Positions 46,934 through 59,278 are shown, counted from the first letter of the stretch. The stretch is DNA of 64,000 nucleotides from Paramacrobiotus metropolitanus (GCF_019649055.1 NW_026570272.1:310001-374000), one strand, 5' to 3'. The notes: generated by a model from the sequence alone, not told the origin. Numbers and translations are program-made.

Positions 46934-47399
46934 TTAATTCAAGCTCATAGTCAGGGTGAGGCCCACCATGTGGAACTTGTCCAGATGGATCCCGGGATGC
47001 TCCCCTCCCACGTACTTAATTATGTCCGTCAGGACAAAATAGTCCGTCGTCTGGATGCGGCGGACGCGGTCATGGAGGATGAGGCGTTTGGTGGCGGGGC
47101 GCAGGCAGTGGAAGACGGGCGCGGTGAGGGTGTAGTGCAGGTGGGGCTCCTGGGCACTGGCTGCGCTGGTCTGCAGGACGAGGTTGGTCGTCAGCGCCGG
47201 CGCGACCAGGATGTCGTCCCACGCGGAGCAGACGGCGCGCAGCCGGGTGCGCGTTAGTGTGTCCAGCTGGCTGAATACCTCCTGCCACTCGTCCACGCCT
47301 AACGCCCGCAATTCATCCGTCGTCGCGTATTCCACCGGCGCCGGCAGCATGTCCGGAATGCGGAGTACCAGCGCGGCGTGCAGCGGTTCAAGCAGTTTC
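46934..47399 (-). CDS. F-box protein G, 3' exon
   Basis: The exon reads from a likely TTGTGGTAG acceptor at about 47400 to the stop at 46934. The segment from 47350 alone gives 138 residues. An F-box is visible: L-G-V-D-E-W-Q-E-V-F-S-Q-L...R-A-V-C-S-A-W-D-D. It is followed by a short region (V-F-H-C-L-R-P-A-T-K-R-L-I-L) that parallels the post-F-box part of the larger family. No N-terminal barrel region was found upstream, so earlier exons are missing or unrecognised. The opposite strand to A-D suggests an inverted or older member. Confidence 0.55.
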
Positions 47400-47683
47400 T
47401 ACCACAATCACAATAGCACAACGTAAGAAACCTGAGAAACATAAGAAAACCGGCGACGACAAACCATTGGCCTGTAGCCGCGGCCGACGGCTCCAACTGC
47501 CATATTATTTGCTTACTAGATTTTAAATTAACCTATCACTAAACTGCGTGTTTCTTTGTAACTCTTTCAATTAAAAATGGTGGAACAATAAAGTTTTGGT
47601 GTCTTTTAAAAGGGCAGTGTTAGGCATTCGTGCTTAGGTTTTTTGTACGCTTAGTATTCATGCTAAGGTGATCGGATATTTGC

Positions 47684-48103
47684 CGACGTACATGCACGAT
47701 ACACCCGAGCGTTACGGGCCAGACTATCGGTTTACCTGCCGTCAGGCTTTTTACCGTGATTTCGCGTGATACAACCGTATGTACACTTTTGAATGCTCCT
47801 GTATTTTAAATTATCGATTCCCCTACCGCATATATACACCTTATGTGATACGGATTATCCGGGCTTTGTACGTACAGTAAAAGCACAGTAAAGCCGGCGA
47901 ATTCCCATGACACGAATGCGCTTAATCGTCACGCGCGTTGCTCCGTGCGAGAAAAGCAGATTAGTACCGTGCACGCTCAGTAAGCAGTTAGCAGAAACCG
48001 GAGTAAATGTTGAAAAAACCCCCGGAAACTGTCGCCATTGCTGTCGGAGGTGCTGTGGAAATTAAACATTCCTTGCGTGTTAAGCAATGTTATGCTGGGA
48101 AGA
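47684..48103 (+). promoter_or_regulatory. Conserved upstream block of F-box gene D
   Basis: It is almost identical to the block before B over 47690-47980, then diverges before the ATG. Confidence 0.65.
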
Positions 48104-50280
48104 ATGACAACTGAAAATCAGCCCTATCGCGAGCGCGGGTTTCTCACCGCCCGGGACGCGCCAATCCTCCCACGGCCGCGCAGTCCGGATTTCGGGGTTG
48201 CCGATTGCCGGCAGATCCTGGCCCGACACCTGGACCCGGTGATCGTGAAGGTGGCTGACGCGAATTATGCCCTGGGCTTCCTGTGCGACGTGGACTGGCC
48301 GGGCGGTCGCGTCCTGGTGGATTGGGCCTGCTCTAACAACCCCCCGCGGTGGATTCCCTGGGCCAAAGTCTACCAACATGAGCCGCTCCCCCGGAGCGAA
48401 ATCACCGCCGGGATGCCGGTCATGGCCGCGGTGCGCCGGGACTCCGCCGGTCCGTTCTTGTTTCGACCGGAGTGGGTGGTCTGTGCCGGAGCCCGGTGTC
48501 CCTCCGGTCTGGTTTATGTCGAGGCCGAAGCGGATCGGGAAGCAGGAGACACCTTCACCCTTCGGCGGCAGTTTGTCCAGCCGGTGCAACTCCGCCGTAT
48601 ATGTCCGAGATCACGTGGTAGACCACACTTATATGACCTGTCCCCGGTGAACCTCCCCGACGTCGTCCCGCAGGTGGTGCGTCTGGATCCCTATCTGCGT
48701 CCGGACAAGCTGGATATGCCGCGGCTGATGCGGGAATGCAACGGTTACAACCCCGAGGTAAGTACACGCTGTGCTAAAGCTGTGCAGTGCGGGATATTGT
48801 CCAGCTTTGTTCCGTAGTTGGCCAGCGCGCTGCGCATCGCGGTGGAGGATCGGAACGTCCGGGTGGTCTTCGAGTACCACGCTACGCATGCCCGGTTCGC
48901 GCGCTTCCCGGAAGGCGTTCTCCGGGAACTGGTCCGGGCGTCCTGTGTGTCCGCGGTGAAGGCCACCGCCCCGGGCGGATGTTGCTCTTGGCTGCGTCGG
49001 CTGCCGTACGAGCTGCAGGTGGCGGTCCTGCGCAGCATCCGGGACATCCACAGCGTGGTTAACGCTCGAAGGTGCGTTGCATATGTTAAGGTTAGGTCAG
49101 CGCTTACAGTAATGTCTAAAAAGCCAGTTAAAGCGATTTAGGCATGTAGTTATCGACATCCAAAAACCACGTCAAAAAGGGACATTTCTGTGAGGTCCCG
49201 CGCTGTCTGTTCGTTGCAAAGGTCACGCGCTATCTGTTCGTTGCAGGGTGTGTACCGCGTGGTATGACGCGCTGACAGACCATCGTCGGCACGTGGCCAT
49301 CGACCTGCAGAAGATTCGAAATGCGGAAGAAGATGGTCCGGAGCCGACGCCAAAATGGGCGCGCTTGATCCACGTCCTGGAGCATACCGTCGACCAGCGG
49401 ACATTGTCTCTGACGCTGATGGACGGCGAACTCAGTCCGGCACTGGAGGCGGTCGTCTACCGCTTTCTGTCGCTAAAACACCTCCGCCTACCGGAAATCG
49501 GGCTGCGAAAGATCACTTGTCAACACCCGCTGACCGCCAATCACCGGCAACAGCGCCTGGACTGGGCCAAACTGGGATATTTGATGAAGACGTGTTGGAC
49601 GCTGCGTTTGCACAAGGTCATGATAACGTCCATCTTCGACCCCATCGCCGGGCTGTGGTGCTCGCAGGAGAACGTCCGCGACGACCTGAATGTGTACTTG
49701 TGGGAGGCCTCCATCGACTGTATGCAACCGGAAGCCGGCCAAGTGCGGCAGTTTCTCAACGCGGTCAACCGTGGCTGCCGGGCGTTGACGCCCGCGGAAT
49801 GGGAGGACATCGGTCTGGCCTGCGAAGAGCTGGCCGTCGGCGCCGGCGGACCTTCGTTCCGCGTGCCGTTAATGCTGAAATTGTACGCGTAACGGGACCG
49901 GTAACTAAATGAGCGAAATCTTTACTGCCGGTGCATGTAATTGCAGGTTGAACGAACGACCGCAGCGGCCGCTTTCCCGACTAGCCGCGCACGCCTTCCT
50001 CTACTCCTACCCTTTAATCCAGACCGTCCCTGCCCCGCCGCGGAGGTCCCCGGTCGACAGTCCGCTGGAGGCGTGTCCGCACGGCAGCCACAGTCACGCC
50101 GCTGCCCTCAGCAAGCAGCCCCGCCCGCACAACCACGTCCATTCGCGTCCAGGCAACCACGTCCATTCGCGGCGGACCAAAGGGCGCCGACCTCCCGATC
50201 ATCCTGAAGGCGTGTGGAGCACACCTCCGCCCGGCTTCACCGCTAAGCATTTCTCCCTTCCCTTCTTTCCCTTGCTGTGA
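48104..50280 (+). CDS. F-box protein D (paralogue of A and B)
   Basis: Exons 48104-48757, 48818-49071, 49247-49882 and 49947-50280 give 625 residues. All parts of A are present, including the barrel-like region, the F-box (R-L-P-Y-E-L-Q-V-A-V-L-R-S-I-R-D...R-V-C-T-A-W-Y-D) and the histidine-rich tail ending F-S-L-P-F-F-P-L-L. The intron 3 donor is GTACGC, and intron retention would stop after two codons, as in B. The exon 2 acceptor is TAG rather than CAG. Exon 4 has a short repeated N-H-V-H-S-R pair. Confidence 0.8.
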
Positions 50281-51146
50281 AATGGACGTCAACGCTGCTT
50301 TATATGTGCGTGCGTGTATATTTGCAGATAATAAAGTTCTGCAATGTACAGAGTAGTGTTCTATCCTTTTAATATTATTACACACAACCGGAATGATTCG
50401 ATTCTGCTGAGAGGTTGCGCTCCGACAAAGCAGCTTATTTATTGTTGTTTTTACTGTGCCGGAAACGATAGCATCTACCCAGTAGTTGATACAGTGATGC
50501 TGCTTGCTGCATGCCTTTAGTTTGCGCCTATAAAGTAAATCGGAAGTCTTAGATTTGTTTGTCTCTGTAAAGCCGTTGACGTGATGCGAGCCCATGACAA
50601 ACGCTTATAAAAGCTGTAAATTGCCAGAAATTAACAGGAAATTAATTTTGCTTAGATGGTTGATTAATATTGTGCATAAGCAATGCGAGCCTGCGATCAA
50701 TTAGCAGATAAGCAGAACAGCCCATTAAAAGCATTCTTTCTTCGCCAGTAAATCTGGCGCACGTGCTAATGTATTTCTTTTGTCTCAGTCACCAGTGTTA
50801 TTGGCCAAATCTCATTAAAACAAAAAGAACGACTGGTCAGGAGATCTTACTGACCAATGGGATGCTTCGGGTGACTTCCACCAAGAAAGTCAGCCTCGTT
50901 GCTCAAAACGGCTAGTCAACGAAGTGTTAATACACAGTACAGTTGTTGCGTTATAAAGGTCACCAGCGGTCGCTACTTGTTGGGCTGCTGTCAGTTTAGG
51001 GTTTAGGGTTTATTGCTTAATGTCTACAGACACAAGGAATCACTCCTTATCAAGACCTATAGACAAACATAACATGAAACCAAAACAAGAATTTAAAAAC
51101 AAAGCAACAACAGTGCTACAACAGCTACAACAACAACTGGAATATT
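50281..51146. other. Spacer after gene D
   Basis: It contains the conserved downstream block (50430-50540) and a short piece of the array-specific block (50940-50990). Nothing else is recognised. Confidence 0.5.
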
Positions 51147-51714
51147 TTAAAGGCTAAAATCAATCGAGAAATGATCGGTGATCCATGCAATATTATCCCA
51201 TTGGACTTCATCAAGGGCTTTCTGGAAGGTCCGTACAGAGCGATAAGATGTTGCGTCTAGGTCCAATTCATTCCACAATTTGGCTATCCAACTTGCGAAC
51301 GATTCATCACTAGCCGGAACAGTTATCCCAGAGAAGGTCGTATCTGCCGCTTGAATCGGATACGGATGTCGGGCCATTCGATTTCCGTGGCGCGTATTGC
51401 CTGCAATAGAATCAACGGCAGTAACGGGTTCATAACGCACGAAAACACATTCACCACACGGTGCAGCGCCAAACCACAATTTGTACGTAAGAACCAGGGA
51501 ATGCTTTAAACGCCGCAACTCTACGGCGTCCCAACCCGCATTCTCGTAAACGACCGTAATGGTCATCGCGTGCACTTCCCAGCCGTAGACGTTTCACGAA
51601 TTTTGACACGCACTTCTCAAGGGCGCTTCTGTTAATTTTTAAACTGGGTCGAACTACTGGGCTACAATAGTCAAACAAGGGAAAGACAAGAGCCTTGAAC
51701 AGGCAACCGCTCAT
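51147..51714 (-). pseudogene. LINE reverse transcriptase 3' fragment (jockey/CR1-like)
   Basis: The minus strand gives A-L-V-F-P-L-F-D-Y-C-S-P-V-V, typical of the thumb of APE-type LINEs. R-L-R-E-C-G-L-G-R-R-R follows, and then, in another frame, R-H-G-N-R-M-A-R and W-N-E-L-D-L, the usual end. It is 5'-truncated and frame-broken. Confidence 0.7.
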
Positions 51715-52955
51715 TCCATCTACATTTACAATACGACAACGCTCTCTGTTCGGGCTCGTAATTCTTGAAAATATTCACTCATGATAACATTCTAATTTCA
51801 AGACCAAGACGACCGCTAGGATAATGATCATGTTCTGCCGTAACTGTTTAGTCGAACACGGCCCATTCAACAGGATGAAGAATTACGGATGGCCGAATGG
51901 TACAACTTACAGCGGCCGTTTTCTCTCTCAGTTAACATCACAATAATTCATAATCCGGCACACCGTGACCCGGTTCAGCCGATCAACAGAATTGCAGCAA
52001 CAGTCACAACTGCCCCTTCTCCCTTTGCCCTTTGACAAGATGAAGCTGTTCTGTCAGCCGTTGTGCTTCTGTCTGACGCGAATCACTACGAAGGTGGCTA
52101 TTGGAAAGCGGCAATGCCTGCCTGGGCTCGTGTGCAGATCAACTGCAAGAAGCAAGTACTTACTTGGTCTTGCACAACCGACTTGATACAAGTGTTCGTT
52201 CTAGCCTGTTATGATTGGACGAATTCAAGTTTATTTACAGAGTACTTCATCTAGATGGACCATCGGTTGAAATGAGATGTGTGCATAGTTTTCCATACAG
52301 GCGGCAAGGTAAATCTTTCCCGTAGTAAAGGGAGGTGGAGTGGTTGATACTGGAGCGATAGAAGTTGTACAACCATAAGACCCCCCCAGTTATGTATGAT
52401 TCATCATTTCGTTATGAATTTCTGTCCATTTTACCGGCTAGTTGTTCTTCTTCACAAGTTCTAGAATTCAGCCTTGCATTTGCTTGTTACAGCTTGCATC
52501 AGCTTGTTCCGCTTGTTGAACTCTTGCCTAAACCTTGCTCTTTGTCTTGCATTGTTCTTGTCATTAACATGCCTTGAACTTCCGTTGTTACGCTTGTTAC
52601 GTCGTTAAGTCAGTAAGAGCGTCCACGACCGCACCGTTGCCGGTCGTGCCAACCTTTCATCCCAACAGCCCAGTGAGCCCACACAACATCGTGGTACGGT
52701 CAACACGCCAACCCACTAGAACAGCAGCCAGATCGGCTACTGTTACAATACCCATAGTGTCGACTGTCGACAACTTGGCACTGTGTTCAGTGTGCGCACG
52801 CACATATACTGCTTTTGCAGGGTGTTTTGTGTACATTTCAGGTGACCAAGGATTAATAACCTTGGTGGCTATCAGCTGGAAATCAGTTGGATAGCACACC
52901 GGACACGTGCCATTGGCCGAGGCGCAGCCCGCAGAGCGGTTGTACAGTGGGCACA
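51715..52955. other. Intergenic, nothing recognised
   Basis: Frames at 51965-52254 and 52574-52894 have no domain or splice support. The last part may hold the promoter of the next F-box gene. Confidence 0.45.
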
Positions 52956-53994
52956 ATGCATGTATTCTGCGGCGGTGTGATGACGTGGAACGCCGTGGAA
53001 GTCCTCGTCGACGGCCGACTGCAGCACGGCCACGTGGTCAACGTCGTGGACGGCGGCATGCTGATTGACTGGCAGTGTGTCCTGGGCCCACAGCGCGTAC
53101 ATGTGCAGCTGGTGTAGTACGGACGTATCTTCCAGACCCGCCAGCCAGCCGAGGGACGCCCCCCACTCCCAGTCCCACAGGACCCCCACGACGACGAGAG
53201 TGCAGCGCGGATAACGCCGAGCATGAGGGCCTGCCGGTGGAGGTACTGCTGCGCCGCCATCCCAACGCCGCCTGGACCTGGTACCCTGGAACGGCGGTCC
53301 CCATCGCATCCTACCACTACGAGGAGTTTGTGTGGGTGCAGGTGCCAGTGCCGCACGGGCACGGCACCGTGGAAGAACTGCTGCCCTGGATGCAGGTGCG
53401 CGCGGGTGCCGACTGCCGTCCGCCATGTGTAGCGCCGGGCGCCTACGTCATCCGCTCGTGTCATCTGCCGGCGTCCAGCCTGACCGGCGGCGTCTCGGCC
53501 CAGCTGCTCAAGCAGGTTCTTGGTGGTGGATGGGGCAGAGTCTTGTTCGTTTCCCTCTTCAACCAGACACTCCTCTACCTGCAGCGCGCGATGGACACGG
53601 CGCTGACCGCTGAGCAAGTGGTAAGCCGTCTGTTCGACTTGACTAATTGCACTGGTAATTCTCTAGCTGTATATACTGTCCTGTAGCGGTATGGATAATC
53701 CTGTACTGTAATCGAAATTATGGAATTGTTCCAACGAATAACATACAGTAGGCTGTTAGGTGCGCACACGGTAGGTTTTCCGGTGACGATACCGGTAGGC
53801 TATCGTGATGGTTTCCGTCATCGTTAGAAGTTAGAAGCTAAGCACAACGATAACCTCGATACAAAGTTCGGCTCGGGCTCGGTCCGGTCCCACTAAATTA
53901 AAAATTAGTGTGAAGTGAATTTGCAAGAGCGTGACCAACCGCTACACTATAATTTTAGTTCACAATAGCATGATAACAATATCAAGAGTTAGTT

Positions 53995-54640
53995 TCACTT
54001 AAACAAAACAACATTTTCTACAGTACCCATGACAGAAGCGGCATTATCCCTTTGAATTGCTAAAGAAATATTCTGCCTCAAAAACTCGTGGCTGCGAATC
54101 TCGCCTGTTTGTAACTCGATCCTATTTCCGACCTCTTTAAGCAATTTCTTGGCTGATGTACCAAAACTTCCGAAAGTTTCGAATCCGACGGCAGCAAACT
54201 CATACCGTCCTGACAGGAAGTTGTATTTTCGCTCTTTTTCGACTTCGGCTTGGTCGGCTGCCGCTCCGGCTTTTACGCTGGTGTGATCCAAGTAAGACCG
54301 GGCAACGGTGTCGACAACGGTTACATCCCACGCCAAACACAGCCCTCTGGCCCAGGGAAAAGTGGTGATACCATCTGGACGTGTGTCGTTATCGTGGTGC
54401 ATTCCTCTAGGCTCCGTTCGCGCCGGAATGCCTGCTGAAACCAGAGCCCGTCGCAGAATATCATTAATGCAGTCATGTCTGGGCAGTCTTCCAGCAGAAA
54501 ATTTGCAACTCAATCCATGGTGGCCGTCAGCGGCGACTTCGGCACCACACCTGCACTGGTGCTCGGAAGATGCAGGTGCGCTTAGTCGAATAGCAACGGC
54601 AATGCGGAAGGTTTCGTCGTCCAATAAGTTGCCGATTGAC
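53995..54640 (-). pseudogene. RLE-LINE endonuclease fragment in intron 1 of gene E
   Basis: An open 209-codon minus-strand frame covers the whole restriction-like endonuclease. The knuckle is C-R-C-G-A-E-V-A-A-D-G-H-H-G-L-S-C, followed by R-P-D-G-I-T, W-D-V-T-V-V-D-T, V-G-F-E-T-F-G and the end S-L-A-I-Q-R-D-N-A-A-S-V. Everything upstream is missing, so it is a short 5'-truncated insertion. Confidence 0.8.
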
Positions 54641-54970
54641 CAACCGCTTGTGGGGAGGCAGTCTGAGTGAACCGACGACTTCCGGTTTGTTAGTCCCTCA
54701 CAAAATAAATTGTTTCTAAATGTTATTTCTCTTTTACTGCTCGAGTGCTCGACAAAATATTTTATTATATAGAGCGATGTTTCAAATGCTTATTTCTTTT
54801 GACAAAACGGTAATTCAATAATTCCACGGCTCACAAGATTCTACCGGAGATGCCCAACGATACCAATGCTTTCTATCGTTATCTACGATACGGTACAGGC
54901 ATGTGAGGAGAGAAGTCTTTCAAACGGCTCACGTACAGCGATAAAGTCTTTCGAATGATTTCAACGTATT

Positions 54971-55041
54971 GCGCCGTGGTGCAGTGGTACTGCTTACGGG
55001 GATCTAACGATGTAGCCGGAGTTCGATTCCCCATCGGCGCC
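54971..55041 (+). ncRNA. tRNA-Gly-like sequence, second copy
   Basis: Same head as 2429-2500 with the acceptor stem intact, an A box TGGTGCAGTGGTA close to the consensus and a B box AGTTCGATTCC. The T-stem and anticodon stem are weakened by mismatches. Flanks from about 54940 to 55080 also match the first copy, so it moved as part of a repeat. Confidence 0.55.
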
Positions 55042-55169
55042 TTTTTCAGCCGGTTTCGGTTTCCCTCGGATTGCGCCCTGCTTAGAGGCAGAAAACGGTA
55101 AATTTGTGGTGAGTCATACCGTTATCGTTACCGGAAAACCTACCGTGTGTGCCCCGAACAGAGACTAAT

Positions 55170-55210
55170 ATTGTTGAGCGAAGCTCACTTTGTACATATT
55201 GAGAAATAAA
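55170..55210 (-). repeat. Fragment of the 6770 repeat family
   Basis: TTGAGCGAAGCTCACTTTGT and the following TACATATTGAGAA are the reverse complement of 6773-6810. Confidence 0.55.
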
Positions 55211-56654
55211 TTTTGGATACCGGTACATAGGCTACAGCTTACAAGGCTAATTTCTGCTGCATGCTGACGATTAATACCGGATTACTTCGAACTACAGTCA
55301 GCCAACAAATCGTTGTACTTACACCAGTTGCATAGATATGGGAGGATGTCTTGTAGCTGCTGCCACGGATAATCCTTGTAAGGCGTTGCTTTCACTTCGC
55401 TGCAGGAAGGGTTCTGTGCTAAAGAGGATGAACGAAGAAGGTCCTCTGCGTCTGCAGGACTCTCGATTTGGCTGTGGCAGCAGCTGGAGCTGCAGGGGGT
55501 GTCGGTCATTAGGCCACGCAGTCGCAAAGTCGCGATATCAGCGTCCCATGGCAGCGATGCAGTGCCTTCCTTACGCCTGCCACTGCCGACGGAACTGCTG
55601 CTAGAAGTCTTCCGCTGCCTGGACTCCGTCGGGCGCGTGCGCTGCTGGCGGGTGTGTCCCGCATGGTACCGCCTCCTCCGCACGGTCGCCTTCTTCCCCG
55701 ATGTGCGCGTCTCCGCCACGGAGGGCGAGTACGGCCCGACGCCGTGGTTCTGGGAAGCCGTACCCAATGCCGGCGTGCCGGGCCAGTACTGGGTGGTGGC
55801 CTGCCTGCTCAAGTGCCTCACCGCCCGCACCCAGATGGCGGTCTTCGTTAACCTGCAGGTGGACCACGCCCGCCACCTGGTCGCACCCCTCCAGCACGTT
55901 CTCCAGCCCAGCCGGCGCCGACTTCCGACGCTGGTGTTCTACGACTGCGATTTCGGCGGTTGGACGGGTCTCGGCGGGCTAATCGGCCGGGCGGCTGACC
56001 TGGCCGTGCGGTGTAACTGCGAGCGGATGGTATGGAAAGAGTGCCGCATGGTGTCGGCGGCGGCGGACCAGATGCAGGAGGTCCTTGTCCCGCTGCACGC
56101 CTTCAGCACGCCATCACAGCCGGAGATGGAGCGGCAGTTGTGGGATGTCGCGGAGAAGAATATCGTCCTCCAGCAGCCGGTCAACCGCCCGCTGTTGTCC
56201 GCCTGGATTGCTGACGCCGTCGCCCAGCAGCGGGACAGGGAGACGAACGCCATTGTGCGGGTAGGCAATTTCTTCCCGGACGCACCGACATGAAACTAAA
56301 AGCAATGCATGCCGGTACTAACTAAGGCTTCCATGTACAGATTCTCAACGGCTGCCAGAGCGTGGATCCCCGTTCGACCACGCATTACCGCGATGTGCAG
56401 TGGACGGCGGCGACTCTCGGCAATGTGGACGTCAGTCAGCTGACGGGAATTGCGGCGGCGCGTCTGCACGACGCCATGGTCAGACTGCAGACTGACCCTT
56501 AGTTAGACCCTGCTGCTTTTAACCATCGTCGTGGTCATCCTGTCCGGACGGCATTCGGCAGTCGCAACAACACCGGCGTAGCAACAAGCATTTGCTCATA
56601 AATATAGGAAAAGCTGACTGTTGATTCCTTTTGCGTCTTTTTTCCTTTTCATAT

Positions 56655-57973
56655 AATTCAGTATCCTTGGTGCGCCATTGACAGCAAAAGCATGTGACGT
56701 TTTCCTGCGCAATAAATGTGAGCAACTGGAATTCTTCATATCCCGTCTTAAAATCATTCCAGCACATTACAGTCTATATCTCCTGAAAAACTGCTTGCTG
56801 ATACCGAAGTTACTCTACGGGTTCCGCACAGGCAGATGTTATCAACATGTGGAATTGACCGAAACTATAGATAAGATCGTTCGTGGCGGTTTGCAATCCA
56901 TTCTGAACATCCGCGTGAACGATGCACAGTGGAGCCAGATGACGCTTCCTATCAGGGACGGAGGAATGGGACTACGGAGTGCCAAGTCGCTAGTGTTTCC
57001 TGCCTTTTTGGCATCGGCGTACTCGGTGATCTCTTTGGTTTCAACAATCTATCGCCCTGCAACGGAAGAATCGCTCGATCCGATTGTGCAGCGCTGGATG
57101 GAAGAGACAGGCTGTGAACCCCCTGTTACAGAGCAAAGGAAATTCCAGTTTGCATGGGATCGGCCATGGATCGATAAAGAAGTGGTCTCAATGAGGCTGG
57201 CCATTACCGACCAAACAGATCGAGCGGTATTGTTAGCTGCGCAACACCGTGACTCAGGCGCATGGCTGAATGCGTTGCCTGCACCAAATTTGCGTGCGTT
57301 TTTGCGGGATGAAGAAGTTCGAATCGGTGTGGCACTTCGTTTCGGACTTCCAGTAGTAGAAGAACACGATTGCGTAAACTGCGGAAGCCATGTGGAGACG
57401 AATGGTCACCACGGTCTTTCTTGTACCAGCAGCAGAGGCAGATGGTCCAGACATACGGAACTAAATGCCGAAATAAAGCGGGCTTTGGAACATGCGGGGT
57501 ATCCATGTCAAAGCGAGCCACTCGGACTGTCAGGCATAAACAACACGCGGCCAGACGGCATGACTCTCGTCCCGGTACGGGATGGTAAGGCGCTGGTATG
57601 GGACGCTACATGCTGGGACACGGTAGCCGCATCGCATGTCCGGGCAAGTGCGAGTGCATCCGGTAGTGTTGCGCATATGGCCGAAGACGTTAAACGCCGT
57701 AAATACGCTTACGTGGAAAGGATGGGTTACCTGTTTTACGCTCTGGCAGTCGAAACTTTTGGCACTTTTGGTTCTGATTTTATGGAGCTCATTCGTTTCG
57801 CTGGCAGAAAGATTCGCGACGTGACAGGGGAACCTCGTTCTACTGCGTTTTTGAAGCAGAGATTAAGTCTAGCTGTAGTGAAAGGAAATGCTGCTGCTGT
57901 TTTGGGCACCTTGAATATGCGTCCTAGGGTTTTTGATAGCAATAACGATTTTGGCTGTTTTTTTAACGTTTAA
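56655..57973 (+). mobile_element. RLE-LINE, longest open copy (5'-truncated)
   Basis: A 431-codon frame starts within the post-polymerase region (L-G-A-P-L-T-A-K-A). It runs through L-L-K-N-C-L-L-I-P-K-L-L-Y-G-F, the knuckle C-V-N-C-x8-H-x4-C, R-P-D-G-M-T-L, W-D-A-T-C-W-D-T and the end S-L-A-V-V-K-G-N-A-A-A-V-L-G. There is no internal stop. The catalytic motifs P-D and D-x-T are kept. The reverse transcriptase core is absent, so it cannot move by itself. It lies 150 bp downstream of F-box gene E. Confidence 0.8.
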
Positions 57974-58639
57974 ATTTGAATCATTTTAAGTAGTATTACG
58001 CGAATGCACTTTTTGTAACACTGATGGCCTTTGCCCAATAAACTCGACATTCAGTATCCTTAGCAAATTAACCATAAAACCTTCGAACCAGTTGTCAGAT
58101 AGCGTAAAGCTACTGATGGTTTATGGTGGTGAGTGACCTTTACTGACTGTCAACTACAGACACGACGCTAACCCAATCGTTCTGGTAACGTTGACCTTTA
58201 TGTAAACTGATTGAAGCTAGCACTGCAACAACATCAAGGCTAAGAAGACATTCTAGAGAACACTTTCCAAGACCAGATATTCCAGAGCTGCTAGCCGTGC
58301 AAGATGACATTAATTCATTCACAAGGAGTTCTTCTCCCTCAAGCACTCAGAAGCGATTTCTGATCCAAAATATGAAAGATGACAGAACACGCCTTCAACT
58401 TAAAAGCACTCATAGACAAACCATGAGACAACATTTTATTGATTGTTTTATGAGAGATCAAAGTACACTTAACACTTTACTAATTGGCTGATACTTTCTG
58501 GCCACTTCCTTCCGTTGCAAACCACATCACAGTATGACTGTCCATACAAAATGTACTTCTACCAGTCGTACTCGTGACACAGTTAAAAGAGTGTGTTAAT
58601 AATCGGGCCCGGTTATCTTCGGGCCGTTTTGGTGGAAGT
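57974..58639. other. Spacer, nothing recognised
   Basis: LINE 3' sequence to about 58000, then no feature. Confidence 0.45.
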
Positions 58640-58795
58640 CACCGGCTGGCGGTCCCATGGAAGAACAGCCGGTTCTGCCGGTATCCCCCATCACACAGCC
58701 CTCGTCGTCCTAGCTACGTCCAGTCGGTGCAGATCGAAGGCGTATGGAGCACGTCCGCTCCTTCCCTTCCTCTCTTGCCCTTGCTTGTACAATTA
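58640..58795 (+). pseudogene. Relic of F-box family exon 4
   Basis: The run E-G-V-W-S-T-S-A-P-S-L-P-L-L-P-L-L at about 58735-58790 copies the distinctive C-terminal end of A, B and D. No other exon is nearby. It marks a lost member or transposed exon 8 kb beyond gene D. Confidence 0.6.
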
Positions 58796-58799
58796 ACCG

Positions 58800-59278
58800 G
58801 CCGGCGTTTGCACCAACTGGATGCACAGCAGCTGTCTAGATCTCTGGGGTCAAATGCCGATATCTTATGCCAGTAGCGCCACTGGAATGTGCAAATCACC
58901 AAATTAATCAGCTTGCGTACCAAGTTGAACGGTTATCTGTAACTTCCGCCGGAATGCCAACAACATCACACTAGTAACTTTATGGCCCTCTACGTGCCTT
59001 AAAACAGTCAAAATCGCCGACCTGCTTGTACAAAAGTATCTGACCACTAATCAGTGAACAGCGTAATCAGTAAATGTACAAAATAAAAACTGTAGACAAT
59101 CACAGCAAAAACTGCTAGGAAGATGCAAAATCGCCAAAAGAATGCAACCCATCTCAGTTAGCTCAGTCAACATGGCGGCGTACCACAAAAAAGGCAAAAA
59201 TAATTGTATTTACTCAGGAAGAACCCACGGTGTCACGGTCAAGACAGCGACTTGCAGAGTACAGCGTTACTCGGTCTG
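58800..59278. other. Spacer, 3' side of the Kelch gene
   Basis: Nothing recognised. Confidence 0.45.

Larger units (their letters stand above)
52956..56502 (+). pseudogene. F-box gene E, second type, frame-disrupted in exon 1
   Basis: The layout equals gene F at 62556: exon 1 52956-53620, exon 2 55406-56260, exon 3 56341-56502. Exon 1 encodes the barrel-like E-V-L-V-D-G-R-L-Q-H-G-H-V...M-L-I-D-W. Exon 2 encodes the F-box (L-P-L-P-T-E-L-L-L-E-V-F-R-C-L...R-V-C-P-A-W-Y-R) and the family region after it. Relative to F, exon 1 has TAG at 53115-53117 where F has GAA, and a frame shift at about 53200-53215. Exon 2 (285 codons) and exon 3 are fully open, so loss may be recent, or a shorter protein may still be made. 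Intron 1 is 1.8 kb against 0.25 kb in F because a LINE fragment and a tRNA-like repeat lie in it. Confidence 0.7.

Noticed and set aside
50995-51015. TTTAGGG repeats suggesting telomere sequence
   Set aside because: Only about two units, in the middle of a gene-bearing region.
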